A stretch of DNA of 26,695 bases from an uncultured Bacteroidia bacterium. Its GTDB lineage: Bacteria; Bacteroidota; Bacteroidia; Bacteroidales; UBA932. Position 1 is the stretch's first letter; the number at the start of each line of letters is the position of its first letter. The notes beneath the pieces were generated by a model. The model ran no database searches and was not told the DNA's origin. It saw nothing but the letters and a program-made list of their open reading frames with translations. The translations under genes and the position numbers were made by a program. The stretch is taken from assembly GCA_902767465.1 (NCBI GenBank), contig CACXHM010000222.1, positions 1 to 26,695 on the forward strand, read 5' to 3'. Positions 1-6,758 of the stretch are shown here, one piece after another.

Positions 1-378
1 GTCTCCCCCGGTACCGCCGCGGATTTCCACGAGAGCGTTCTTGGAGTCGTCGGGATCGGCCGGTATGAGCAGAAGCTTTATGTTCTGCTCTATTTCAGGA
101 ATCTGCGACTCGATTTCGGCAATTTCCTCGCGGGCCATCTCCTTGAGATCCGCATCGCTTTCATTCATGAAAACATCCTTTGCAGAAGCGAGGTTTTCAA
201 GCTTTTTCTTGTAGTCCAGGCCCGCCTTGATGATAGGTTCAAGTTCCTTGTAATCTTTGTTCAGCTGTACATATTTCTTCATGTCCGACATCACGTCGGG
301 ACTGGAAAGCTGTTCCTGAAGAGAGTCGAACTTTCCTTGCAATGACAGTACTTTTTCGAGTAACTTGCTGTCTGCCAT
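1..378 (-). CDS. prfA: Peptide chain release factor 1 (RF1), N-terminal part, cut by window edge
   Basis: Class I release factor that reads UAA and UAG stop codons on the ribosome and triggers peptide release in the cytoplasm. Only the first 126 codons are inside the window. The translation starts MADSKLLEKVLSLQGKFDSL, a helical N-terminal domain, and reaches the conserved stretch VEIRGGTGGD at residues 117-126, matching the EIR(A/G)GTGGDEA signature that opens the core of RF1/RF2. The stop-codon reading loop and the catalytic GGQ loop lie beyond the edge, so RF1 versus RF2 is judged from the N-terminus and the lack of an RF2-type frameshift leader. The start ATG (378-376) is one base after the stop of the upstream GNAT-like gene, with a good AGGAG ribosome site inside the end of that gene, so the two are probably co-transcribed and translationally coupled. 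Confidence 0.9.
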   Translation of the reverse strand, partial: MADSKLLEKVLSLQGKFDSLQEQLSSPDVMSDMKKYVQLNKDYKELEPIIKAGLDYKKKLENLASAKDVFMNESDADLKEMAREEIAEIESQIPEIEQNIKLLLIPADPDDSKNALVEIRGGTGGD

Positions 379-379
379 A

Positions 380-1504
380 TTATTCTCCTATCTTTTTAAT
401 GTAGCAGCGCCTCCTCATGAAAGGCTCATGCTCATAACTGTTCCAAATATTGACCGCACTGTTGCTTTCGATCTGCGGATTGGAAATCGCCCAGCGCATG
501 CCGACACGTATGGCCTTGTCGGCCATTTCCTTGTAATAGACTGCAGACACGCCTTTGTTCTGCCATTCCGGGACAGCGCCGTTGATCATGAGGTCGGTGG
601 TTTCGAAATTGTGCATGGCCCGCAGAAGATGCCACCATCCGAACGGGAAGAGTTTGCCCTTGGCCTTCTGCAAAGCCTTGGAAATTGTGGGGAAGGAAAT
701 TCCGAATGCCACAATGTCGTCATTCTCGTCAAGCAGTATGCAGCTGGCTTTGTCGGTAATATAGGGCATGCTGTCGGCAGCTTCCTGTTCTATCTCCTTG
801 TCGGTAAATGGAATGAAGTTATATACCGTTTCGGCAAAACTGTCGCTGTAGAGGCGGAAGAACTTGCGTACCATAGCGGGGTCCTTCTTAAGTTGATCGA
901 GACTTCCGAAATGAAGCTTGTAGCGTTCCTCCACTATCTTGGCCACACGGCGGGCCTTCTCGGGGACTCCATGGTTTGCAACCATCTTGTACTGAAGCCA
1001 GTCGCATTCCTTTTCGAACCCCAGCTGCTCCATGAAATCGTTATAATAAGGATAGTTGTAGAGACAGTTGAAGGGAGGGATGTTCTCGTATCCTTCGATG
1101 AGCATTCCCTGCTTGCCGAGCGTGTTATAATAGAGCGGGCCGTGAATGGTATCCATCCCCTGCTCCTTCGCCCAGGCTTCGGCAGTATTTATAAGAAGCC
1201 TTGCAACCTCTATGTCCTTGACAGTATCAAACCAGCCGAAACGAACGCATTTCTTGCCGTAACGCTCGTTGTAGCGAGGGTTTATCATCGCACAGATGCG
1301 CCCTGCCACCCTGATTCCGTCAAGCACCATCCACATCTTGTGGGTGCAGTACTCGAGGGCAGCATCCTTGGTAAGATTTCTCACCTCCTGCGTGTGCAGG
1401 GCAGGAACATACTGAGGGCAGCCCTTGTAGAGACTGTCAGGGAAACGCACGAAGCGGATGATATCCTTGGCATCCGTTACCTCGATTATCCTGTAATTTG
1501 CCAT
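380..1504 (-). CDS. GNAT-like conserved protein (YghO-type), 374 aa
   Basis: Conserved Bacteroidales-type protein with an N-acetyltransferase-like fold; substrate unknown. Residues 1-40 carry the typical opening (NYRIIEVTDAKDIIRFVRFP, then LYKG and YVPAL). A central block (IHGPLYYNT about residue 127, then GYENIPPFNCLYNYPYY) and a C-terminal block (NKGVSAVYYKEM, then NPQIESNSAVNIW) resemble proteins annotated as GNAT family or YghO-like. The family name is from memory of such proteins, not a search. I chose ATG at 1504: the longer reading frame from 1537 would add 11 residues inside the neighbouring gene, and a TAnnTTTG promoter box ends only six bases before 1504. The gene runs directly into prfA (one base between stop and ATG). 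The expected reaction, acyl transfer from acyl-CoA to an amine, is inference from the fold. Confidence 0.75.
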   Translation of the reverse strand: MANYRIIEVTDAKDIIRFVRFPDSLYKGCPQYVPALHTQEVRNLTKDAALEYCTHKMWMVLDGIRVAGRICAMINPRYNERYGKKCVRFGWFDTVKDIEVARLLINTAEAWAKEQGMDTIHGPLYYNTLGKQGMLIEGYENIPPFNCLYNYPYYNDFMEQLGFEKECDWLQYKMVANHGVPEKARRVAKIVEERYKLHFGSLDQLKKDPAMVRKFFRLYSDSFAETVYNFIPFTDKEIEQEAADSMPYITDKASCILLDENDDIVAFGISFPTISKALQKAKGKLFPFGWWHLLRAMHNFETTDLMINGAVPEWQNKGVSAVYYKEMADKAIRVGMRWAISNPQIESNSAVNIWNSYEHEPFMRRRCYIKKIGE

Positions 1505-1510
1505 ATCCTG

Positions 1511-1518
1511 CAAAGATA
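1511..1518 (-). promoter_or_regulatory. Bacteroidetes -7 promoter box TATCTTTG before the GNAT-like gene
   Basis: Read on the minus strand the box is TATCTTTG, an exact match to the Bacteroidetes -7 consensus TAnnTTTG. It fills almost the whole 14-base gap between the CoA-transferase stop and the GNAT-like start codon. Any -33 element must lie inside the end of the CoA-transferase gene (an ATTG sits about 16 bases upstream). Only six bases separate the box from the ATG, so the transcript should have almost no leader. No transcription data support it. Confidence 0.55.
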
Positions 1519-2817
1519 CTAAAAAATATAATTCCAATGAGGTCCGAAACGCTCGAATGCAGCCCTGTCAAGTGCTTCGCGGTCATCGGGATGGGCAATG
1601 CTTATCATCAGTTTAGCCCTTTCCTGAAGCGATTTCCCGTAAAGGTCAACCGCACCATACTCCGTCACAACCCAGTGGGCGTCTGCCCGGGGGGTCACTA
1701 CCCCGGCACCGGGATTAAGAAGAGGGACGATCTTCGCCTGCCCCTTCAATGTGCGGGATGCGAAAGCCGTGATACTCTTGCCACCTTCGCTCATGGTAGC
1801 CCCGCGCACGAATTCCAGCTGTCCGCCAGTGCCCGAGAAGATGCGGGTGCCTATGCTGTCGGCACTGATCTGCCCGGTGAGGTCCACCTCTGTGGCGGAG
1901 TTGATAGCTTTCATGTGCGGGTTCTGGCGGATCACGTAAGGATCGTTCACATATTTGATGTCGCGCATAAGCACGTCGGGATTCTTGTCGATGAAAGAAT
2001 ACACGTCGGAAGAACCAAGCAGGAACGATGCCACGATCTTTCCCCTGTCAATGGCCTTGCAGGCCCCGTTGATGACGCCCTTGTTGATCAGCCTGAGGAG
2101 ACCGTCCGCAAACATCTCTGTGTGCAGGCCAAGATTCTTATGGTTTACCAGCTGGGCTGCCAGAGCATTAGGAAGAGCTCCGATGCCCATTTGAATACAG
2201 TCTCCGTCCTCAACCAGAGATGCACAGTTCTTGCCGATCAGGACTTCGGTAGGAGTGGGTTCGGCAAAGTCCTTGGTTACCAAAGGGGTGTCATCCTGCA
2301 CCAGATAGTCGAACTGATCCAGGCTGAGAAGGTCTCCGTAGGCAAAAGGCACGTTGGGATTGACCACGCCTATCACCACATCGGCAGACTCGACTGCAGC
2401 CACCGAGCAGTCCACTGAAGTACCCAGAGAAACACGTCCCTGCTCATCAGGCAAAGAGACCTGCACAAGGGCGGCGCCAAGCTTTATATGTCCTTCACGA
2501 TAGAGCTTCTGGCTCTCGCCAAGATGTACGGGCAGATAGTCAGCCCATCCGGCATTCACGTTGGAACGCACGTTCGGCCCCACGAAAAAGCCCTGCTCGA
2601 AAAAAATCCCGGCATATCGCTCCTCACTGTAGGGGGCCGGACCTTCGGTGTGGAAATGGTGGAAATGAAGATCGCGCACATCCCCGGCATCCGCCCTGCG
2701 GCACAGAGCCTGGATCAGGCAATGCGGCACACTCGCAACGCTGCTGAGATGAACATGGCTGCCGGAAGGAATGTGGCTTACCGCTTCATCGGCAGAGACA
2801 TATTTTATTGCTTTCAT
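1519..2817 (-). CDS. Acetyl-CoA hydrolase/transferase family CoA-transferase (4-hydroxybutyrate/butyrate type), 432 aa
   Basis: Cytoplasmic enzyme that moves CoA between acyl groups, typically from acetyl-CoA or butyryl-CoA to a carboxylic acid, through a glutamyl-CoA thioester. Length and motifs fit the 4-hydroxybutyrate/butyrate:acetate CoA-transferase branch. The probable catalytic Glu is E234 in GLHTEMFADG, preceded by the glycine-rich MGIGALPNALA (about 210-220). The C-terminal domain has FSGTGGQLEFVRGA and the closing HPDDREALDRAA typical of the family. The start at 2817 gives the expected N-terminus (MKAIKYVSADEAV). It is divergent from mazG, with both promoters in the 56-base gap. Hydrolase versus transferase and the acyl substrate cannot be settled from sequence alone; in anaerobic gut-type Bacteroidales a role in short-chain fatty acid formation is likely. 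Confidence 0.88.
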   Translation of the reverse strand: MKAIKYVSADEAVSHIPSGSHVHLSSVASVPHCLIQALCRRADAGDVRDLHFHHFHTEGPAPYSEERYAGIFFEQGFFVGPNVRSNVNAGWADYLPVHLGESQKLYREGHIKLGAALVQVSLPDEQGRVSLGTSVDCSVAAVESADVVIGVVNPNVPFAYGDLLSLDQFDYLVQDDTPLVTKDFAEPTPTEVLIGKNCASLVEDGDCIQMGIGALPNALAAQLVNHKNLGLHTEMFADGLLRLINKGVINGACKAIDRGKIVASFLLGSSDVYSFIDKNPDVLMRDIKYVNDPYVIRQNPHMKAINSATEVDLTGQISADSIGTRIFSGTGGQLEFVRGATMSEGGKSITAFASRTLKGQAKIVPLLNPGAGVVTPRADAHWVVTEYGAVDLYGKSLQERAKLMISIAHPDDREALDRAAFERFGPHWNYIF

Positions 2818-2830
2818 TCGTGATTCTTGT

Positions 2831-2838
2831 TATTTTTG
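2831..2838 (+). promoter_or_regulatory. -7 promoter box TATTTTTG for mazG
   Basis: TATTTTTG matches TAnnTTTG on the plus strand, 35 bases before the mazG ATG. An ATTG about 20 bases upstream could serve as a -33 element, but it lies inside the start of the CoA-transferase gene. Transcription from here would run across the opposing promoter at 2854-2861. Confidence 0.5.
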
Positions 2839-2853
2839 CAGTTGTAAAGTCTG

Positions 2854-2861
2854 CAAATATA
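2854..2861 (-). promoter_or_regulatory. -7 promoter box TATATTTG for the CoA-transferase gene
   Basis: On the minus strand TATATTTG matches TAnnTTTG, 36 bases before the CoA-transferase ATG at 2817. It lies within the expected mazG transcript, so the two divergent promoters overlap and their RNAs would share complementary 5' ends. Confidence 0.5.
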
Positions 2862-2873
2862 AGAATTATTCCG

Positions 2874-3701
2874 ATGCACTCAAAAGAAGAGAAACTCGCG
2901 GCATTTGAAAGGGCGCTTGAAGTTATGGATACCCTCCGTGAGAAATGTCCCTGGAACGGAGCGCAGACAAATGAGTCGCTCCGCCCGCTTACGATAGAAG
3001 AAGTATATGAACTTTCCGACGCGGTGCTCTCCGGTGATTCCTCGGCACTCTGCAAAGAAGTGGGAGACCTTTCCCTGCACGTGCTGTTCTATGCCAAGGT
3101 AGCTGAAGAAAAAGGAGAATACGACATCGCCGACGTCCTGAACGGAATGTGCGAGAAAATGATATTCCGTCATCCGCATGTGTTCGGCGACGGCTCCGGC
3201 CCAAGAATGAGCGCCGAAGAGGTTGCCAAAGCGTGGGAACTCCGCAAAAAGAAGGAACGTGCCGGAAAGACCATACTCGAGGGCGTTGCAAAGAGCTGCG
3301 AACCGGTCCGCAAAGCCTTCATCCTTCAGGACAAGGCATCCGCAGTGGGATTCGACTGGGAAAAGCCCTCGGACGTATGGCCCAAAGTGGATGAAGAGAT
3401 AGCCGAGGCGAAGGAAGCAGTCGGAATGAAAGTACAGAAAGCTCCAGGTCGCAGCGGCAGCAGCGAAGTTAGCGCAGCCCATGCCGAAGAGGAATTCGGC
3501 GATGCCATGTTCGCCCTCATAAACGCCGCCCGCCTCTACGGGGTCGATCCTTCCGTGGCGCTCAGCAAGGCATGTGACAAGTTCAAACGTCGCTTTACAT
3601 ATATGGAAACCGAGTCCGCAGCACGCGGACTCGATCTCGGCAGCATGACCCTCGGACAGATGGACGCCATCTGGGACGAGGGCAAGGCTAAGGGGCTATA
3701 G
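2874..3701 (+). CDS. mazG: Nucleoside triphosphate pyrophosphohydrolase MazG, 275 aa
   Basis: All-alpha NTP pyrophosphatase that hydrolyses (d)NTPs to the monophosphate and pyrophosphate, a house-cleaning enzyme also linked to nutrient stress. Two tandem MazG units are visible. The first has CPWNGAQTNESLRPLTIEEV followed by the metal-binding EExxE...ExxD set (E42, E43, E46, E62, D65). The second has E174, E175, E178 and E207, D210. Length is close to the usual 260-270 residues; the extra comes from a longer Ser/Gly/Ala linker (about 183-203) inside the second unit. The reading frame is open back to 2808, but ATG 2874 gives the family N-terminus MHSKEEKLAAFERAL and follows a promoter box. Its stop codon lies in a CTATAG shared with the convergent YhcH-family gene. 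Confidence 0.93.
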   Translation: MHSKEEKLAAFERALEVMDTLREKCPWNGAQTNESLRPLTIEEVYELSDAVLSGDSSALCKEVGDLSLHVLFYAKVAEEKGEYDIADVLNGMCEKMIFRHPHVFGDGSGPRMSAEEVAKAWELRKKKERAGKTILEGVAKSCEPVRKAFILQDKASAVGFDWEKPSDVWPKVDEEIAEAKEAVGMKVQKAPGRSGSSEVSAAHAEEEFGDAMFALINAARLYGVDPSVALSKACDKFKRRFTYMETESAARGLDLGSMTLGQMDAIWDEGKAKGL

Positions 3702-4229
3702 GGATGCTTTGAACGGCACCTTGACAATGATTTTCTTAATGTGGCAAGGTGTCCCCAGCGTCATGCACGGCATATGTGCATCCGACGGGAAAAGAACAAC
3801 CCAGTTTTTGCTGTCGGTCTTTACTGCCCGGGATGCGGATGCCTTTGACCAGAACTTTACATCTTTCTCACTGTCATATTCCTGTAAGCAGTCAGAAAGG
3901 CTGTCAAGAGCCGCTACATATATAAGTTCCTGTCCATCGATCGCCACTTGGATATCGACATACGAGCGATGCGCCTCAAAGACAGAACTGTCCTTGGTAT
4001 CGTATTCCTGAACATTCGCATAGGTGCCGGACGAAGTAAGGTCGTATCGCCCAAGGGCAAGGGAGCCGAGGTCTTTACGCGTCAGAAACTCCGCGGCAGC
4101 CCTCCACTCTTCGGGATTTGCATTTATCTGGCATTCAAGCTGTTTCAGGTCAGATTCGGGAGATACCGGCAGTGCAGCCCACAATTCTGCCACATTGCCG
4201 GCCCCGGCGGTTTTAGTATCACATTTCAT
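3696..4229 (-). CDS. YhcH/YjgK/YiaL (DUF386) family protein, 177 aa
   Basis: Small cytoplasmic cupin-like protein of the YhcH/YjgK/YiaL family, whose members sit in sialic acid, diketogulonate and other sugar catabolic operons; some are anomerases or metal-binding enzymes and others are uncharacterised. Family marks are the N-terminal YDL...(Y)ANVQEYDTKD, then FEAHRSYVDIQVAIDGQELI (about residues 84-103), and near the end VVLFPSDAHMP with a conserved His. The first about 20 residues are poor in family motifs. The gene lies 22 bases downstream of cstA on the same strand, so they are probably co-transcribed. It overlaps mazG tail to tail by six bases. In this context it may process a sugar derivative made by the neighbouring locus, but that is inference. 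Confidence 0.85.
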   Translation of the reverse strand: MKCDTKTAGAGNVAELWAALPVSPESDLKQLECQINANPEEWRAAAEFLTRKDLGSLALGRYDLTSSGTYANVQEYDTKDSSVFEAHRSYVDIQVAIDGQELIYVAALDSLSDCLQEYDSEKDVKFWSKASASRAVKTDSKNWVVLFPSDAHMPCMTLGTPCHIKKIIVKVPFKASL

Positions 4230-4251
4230 AGATATAGAAAATTAGAATCAA

Positions 4252-5718
4252 TCAAACGCTTTTGGAAAAAAGGCGGGAATTCAAGATATAACATAAACAT
4301 AATGACAACGCAAAAACCCCTGTCCCGATGTATGGGATCCATGTTTGAGGCATGCGGAACCCTATCTTGTCCACACAGATATAAGTGACGGTGACCGAAG
4401 TCATAAATGCCGCCGGCAGCAGGGTTATCAGATAATACAGCCTGCCGCGGTTTCGCGCAAGCCAGACCGTAGCGGTCCACAGGGTAAAGCACGCAAGGGT
4501 CTGGTTGGCCCATCCGAAATAGCGCCAGATGGTATTGAATCCGTTCTCATCGGCAATATTGTACCAGAGCAGCAGGGCAGCAACTGCAAATACAGGAACG
4601 GCTATCATCAGCCTGTTGAAATGCTTGCGCTGCTCCAGATGCAGGAAATCCGCAATGATCAGACGCGCACTGCGGAATGCGGTGTCGCCGCTGGTAATGG
4701 GAGCTGCAACCACTCCGAGCACGGCAAGGATACCTCCGAATACTCCCAGCCAGCTGCGGCTGACCTTGGTTACCACTGCTGGTGCGGAAGCACTAAGGTC
4801 GGATCCCACGGCCGCCGCTCCACCGTCGAAGAAGAAGTAAGATGATACCGCAGCCCAGATAAGGGCCACGATCCCTTCAGTTATCATGGCTCCGTAAAAA
4901 ACGGGCCTGCCAAGCTTCTCATTCTTCACGCACCTCGCCATCAGCGGGCTCTGGGTGGCATGGAAACCGGATATAGCCCCGCAGGCAATGGTAATGAACA
5001 GACAGGGGAAAATCGGCTGTCCTTTAAGGCCGATTGACGGGCCCCTGTTGGCAAGGCCGTCCCATATTTCGGGAATGGCGGGCCACTTGACAAAGAGACA
5101 GACGCACAGGGCCACGGCCATGAAGATCAGCGCCACGGCAAATACTGGATAGAAGCGTCCGATGATCTTGTCAACGGGCAGCAGGGTCGCAATAATGTAA
5201 TAGACGAAGATTATCCCCACCCAGATCATAATGCTCGAAGAGCCTGAACCGATCTTTGCCATATCGTCCAGGATGATGGCCGGGCTGAATACGAAAACCG
5301 TCCCCACCAAAAGCAACAACACTATGGAAAATACCAGAAGCACCGCATGGGTACCCTTTCCCAGATACTGTTTAACTATTTCCGGCAGCCCGGCTCCACC
5401 GTGCCTGATGGAAAGCATACCGGTGAAATAGTCGTGGACGGCACCGGCAAAGATACAGCCGAAAACAATCCACAGGAAACTCGACGGACCGAACTTGGCA
5501 CCCATTATGGCACCGAATATGGGTCCGGTTCCCGCAATGTTCAGGAACTGCACCATATACACTTTCCAGGTGGGCATGGGAACAAAATCCACACCGTCGG
5601 CTTTGGTAATGGCGGGAGTAAGGCGCGAGGGGTCGGGCCCGAAAACCTTCTCCACGAATTTTCCATAAACGACATAGCCCAAAACGAGGGCTGCGAGGCA
5701 AATCAGAAAAGAATACAT
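4252..5718 (-). CDS. cstA: CstA-family carbon starvation protein / transporter, 488 aa
   Basis: Inner-membrane carrier of the CstA family, members of which take up pyruvate or peptides during carbon limitation. Conserved features: the N-terminal helix with GYVVYGKFVEKVFGPDP, then FLNIAGTGPIFGAIMGAKFG (59-77), AVHDYFTGMLSIRHGG (93-108), and further on ISGFHATQSPLMARC and DTAFRSARLIIADF. Many hydrophobic helices are evident throughout. At 488 residues it is the short form common in Bacteroidetes; the Escherichia coli CstA is about 700. The start ATG at 5718 matches the family N-terminus and directly abuts a palindromic promoter box, so its mRNA may be leaderless. Divergent from the LacI-type gene and upstream of the YhcH-family gene. 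Substrate not determinable; pyruvate would fit the aldolase of the adjacent operon. Confidence 0.9.
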   Translation of the reverse strand: MYSFLICLAALVLGYVVYGKFVEKVFGPDPSRLTPAITKADGVDFVPMPTWKVYMVQFLNIAGTGPIFGAIMGAKFGPSSFLWIVFGCIFAGAVHDYFTGMLSIRHGGAGLPEIVKQYLGKGTHAVLLVFSIVLLLLVGTVFVFSPAIILDDMAKIGSGSSSIMIWVGIIFVYYIIATLLPVDKIIGRFYPVFAVALIFMAVALCVCLFVKWPAIPEIWDGLANRGPSIGLKGQPIFPCLFITIACGAISGFHATQSPLMARCVKNEKLGRPVFYGAMITEGIVALIWAAVSSYFFFDGGAAAVGSDLSASAPAVVTKVSRSWLGVFGGILAVLGVVAAPITSGDTAFRSARLIIADFLHLEQRKHFNRLMIAVPVFAVAALLLWYNIADENGFNTIWRYFGWANQTLACFTLWTATVWLARNRGRLYYLITLLPAAFMTSVTVTYICVDKIGFRMPQTWIPYIGTGVFALSLCLCYILNSRLFSKSV

Positions 5719-5733
5719 ATCTTTGCAAAGATA
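5718..5733. promoter_or_regulatory. Perfect palindrome TATCTTTGCAAAGATA: two opposed -7 boxes between cstA and the LacI-type gene
   Basis: The 16 bases are their own reverse complement. Each half is TATCTTTG, an exact TAnnTTTG box, one facing cstA (minus strand) and one facing the LacI-type gene (plus strand). The minus-strand box ends seven bases before the cstA ATG, whose A lies at the palindrome edge; the plus-strand box is 19 bases before ATG 5745. No clear -33 TTTG is visible on the plus side. The same palindrome could also be an operator for a dimeric repressor such as the adjacent LacI-type protein; sequence alone does not decide. Confidence 0.55.
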
Positions 5734-5744
5734 ATAAAAAGCTG

Positions 5745-6755
5745 ATGGAAAAGCGCAGAAAAACTACCATAAACGATATCGCGAGGGAAGCGGGAGTGTC
5801 CCGGTCTCTGGTATCATCGGTACTCACCAACATGCAGCAGGGTAAGAAGATTTACCGGGTGAGCGAAGAGACCACCTTGAAAGTGCAAAAGATCATGGAT
5901 CTTCACGACTACAGGCCAAGTTACTCTGCAAGGGCCCTGCGCAGCGGGAACAACCGCATCATCGGCGTCGTTCTTTCCGATATATCGAACCGCTTTTTTG
6001 CCGTTGTCTCCAGAAGCGTTGAAGAATGTGCCCGGGAACATGGCTACATGGTAATGTTCGGGAATACCGATGATAATCCCGACAATCTGGCTGCAGTTCT
6101 GGACCTGTTTTACGAAAAAGATGTTTCCGGGTTGATAGTAGTCCCGTGCGTCGGTTCGGAGGAAGCGATTTTAAGGTATCGGAACAAGGGACTGCCAACC
6201 GTCCTTCTCGAACGGGATTTTCCCGGTTCGGGGCTCAGCAGCGTCCTTCTCGACAACAGGAAAGCATCAGCACAACTGACCGGGAGTCTGCTCAAAGACG
6301 GGCATAAAAAGGTGGAATTCGTATCGTACGACACTACCATGCAGACCATTCTCGAAAGGGAAAAAGGTTACAAAGATGAAATGGTGCAGCACGGGCTGGA
6401 CAACAACATAAGAGTCCACAAACCGCGGTATTGCAACTACGACGACATACAGGCACTGATCCTTGACGCCATATCACGTAAAGTTGAAGCTCTCGTTTTT
6501 GCCACTTACCGCATGGCACTGCTCGGCAGGCAGGCTACGCTGCGCAACTCCATAACCGCTCCATGTGCATTCGCCTGTTTCAACAATGCCGACACTTTCG
6601 ATATCTACGAAAAGAGCATGTACTATGTCAAGCAGCCGATAGAAGATTTTGCAAGATACTCTGTCGAACTGCTTGTAGGTGAACTCGAAGGAGCCCAAAA
6701 AGAAGAGGGAGGCACCAAGATTGTGCTCCCTCCCCAGATTGAGAAAACGCAGTAG
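5745..6755 (+). CDS. LacI-family transcriptional regulator, 336 aa
   Basis: Sugar-responsive DNA-binding regulator. The N-terminal helix-turn-helix is clear (TINDIAREAGVSRSLVSSVL, residues 8-27), followed by the hinge region (YRPSYSARALRSG) and a periplasmic-binding-protein-like effector domain beginning IIGVVLSDISNRFF (about 72-85). Length is normal for the family. After the HTH a slightly long loop (NMQQGKKIYRV) replaces the usual short turn. It is divergent from cstA and convergent with the 14-gene operon, ending only three bases before that operon's last stop codon. Its likely targets are its own promoter, cstA and perhaps the susC promoter outside the window; effector unknown. No typical LacI operator with a central CG was recognised nearby. 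Confidence 0.9.
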   Translation: MEKRRKTTINDIAREAGVSRSLVSSVLTNMQQGKKIYRVSEETTLKVQKIMDLHDYRPSYSARALRSGNNRIIGVVLSDISNRFFAVVSRSVEECAREHGYMVMFGNTDDNPDNLAAVLDLFYEKDVSGLIVVPCVGSEEAILRYRNKGLPTVLLERDFPGSGLSSVLLDNRKASAQLTGSLLKDGHKKVEFVSYDTTMQTILEREKGYKDEMVQHGLDNNIRVHKPRYCNYDDIQALILDAISRKVEALVFATYRMALLGRQATLRNSITAPCAFACFNNADTFDIYEKSMYYVKQPIEDFARYSVELLVGELEGAQKEEGGTKIVLPPQIEKTQ

Positions 6756-6758
6756 CGC

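Noticed and set aside
365..1522. Plus-strand open frame of 385 codons opposite the GNAT-like gene
   Set aside because: Mirror of a conserved minus-strand gene; no family features in its translation.
2988..3291. Minus-strand open frames opposite mazG (100 and 200 codons)
   Set aside because: Arginine- and histidine-rich translations without domain features; mazG on the plus strand carries both full metal motif sets.
6756..6758. Intrinsic terminator between the LacI-type gene and the operon end
   Set aside because: Only three bases separate the stops and no GC-rich stem with a T-run is seen there.
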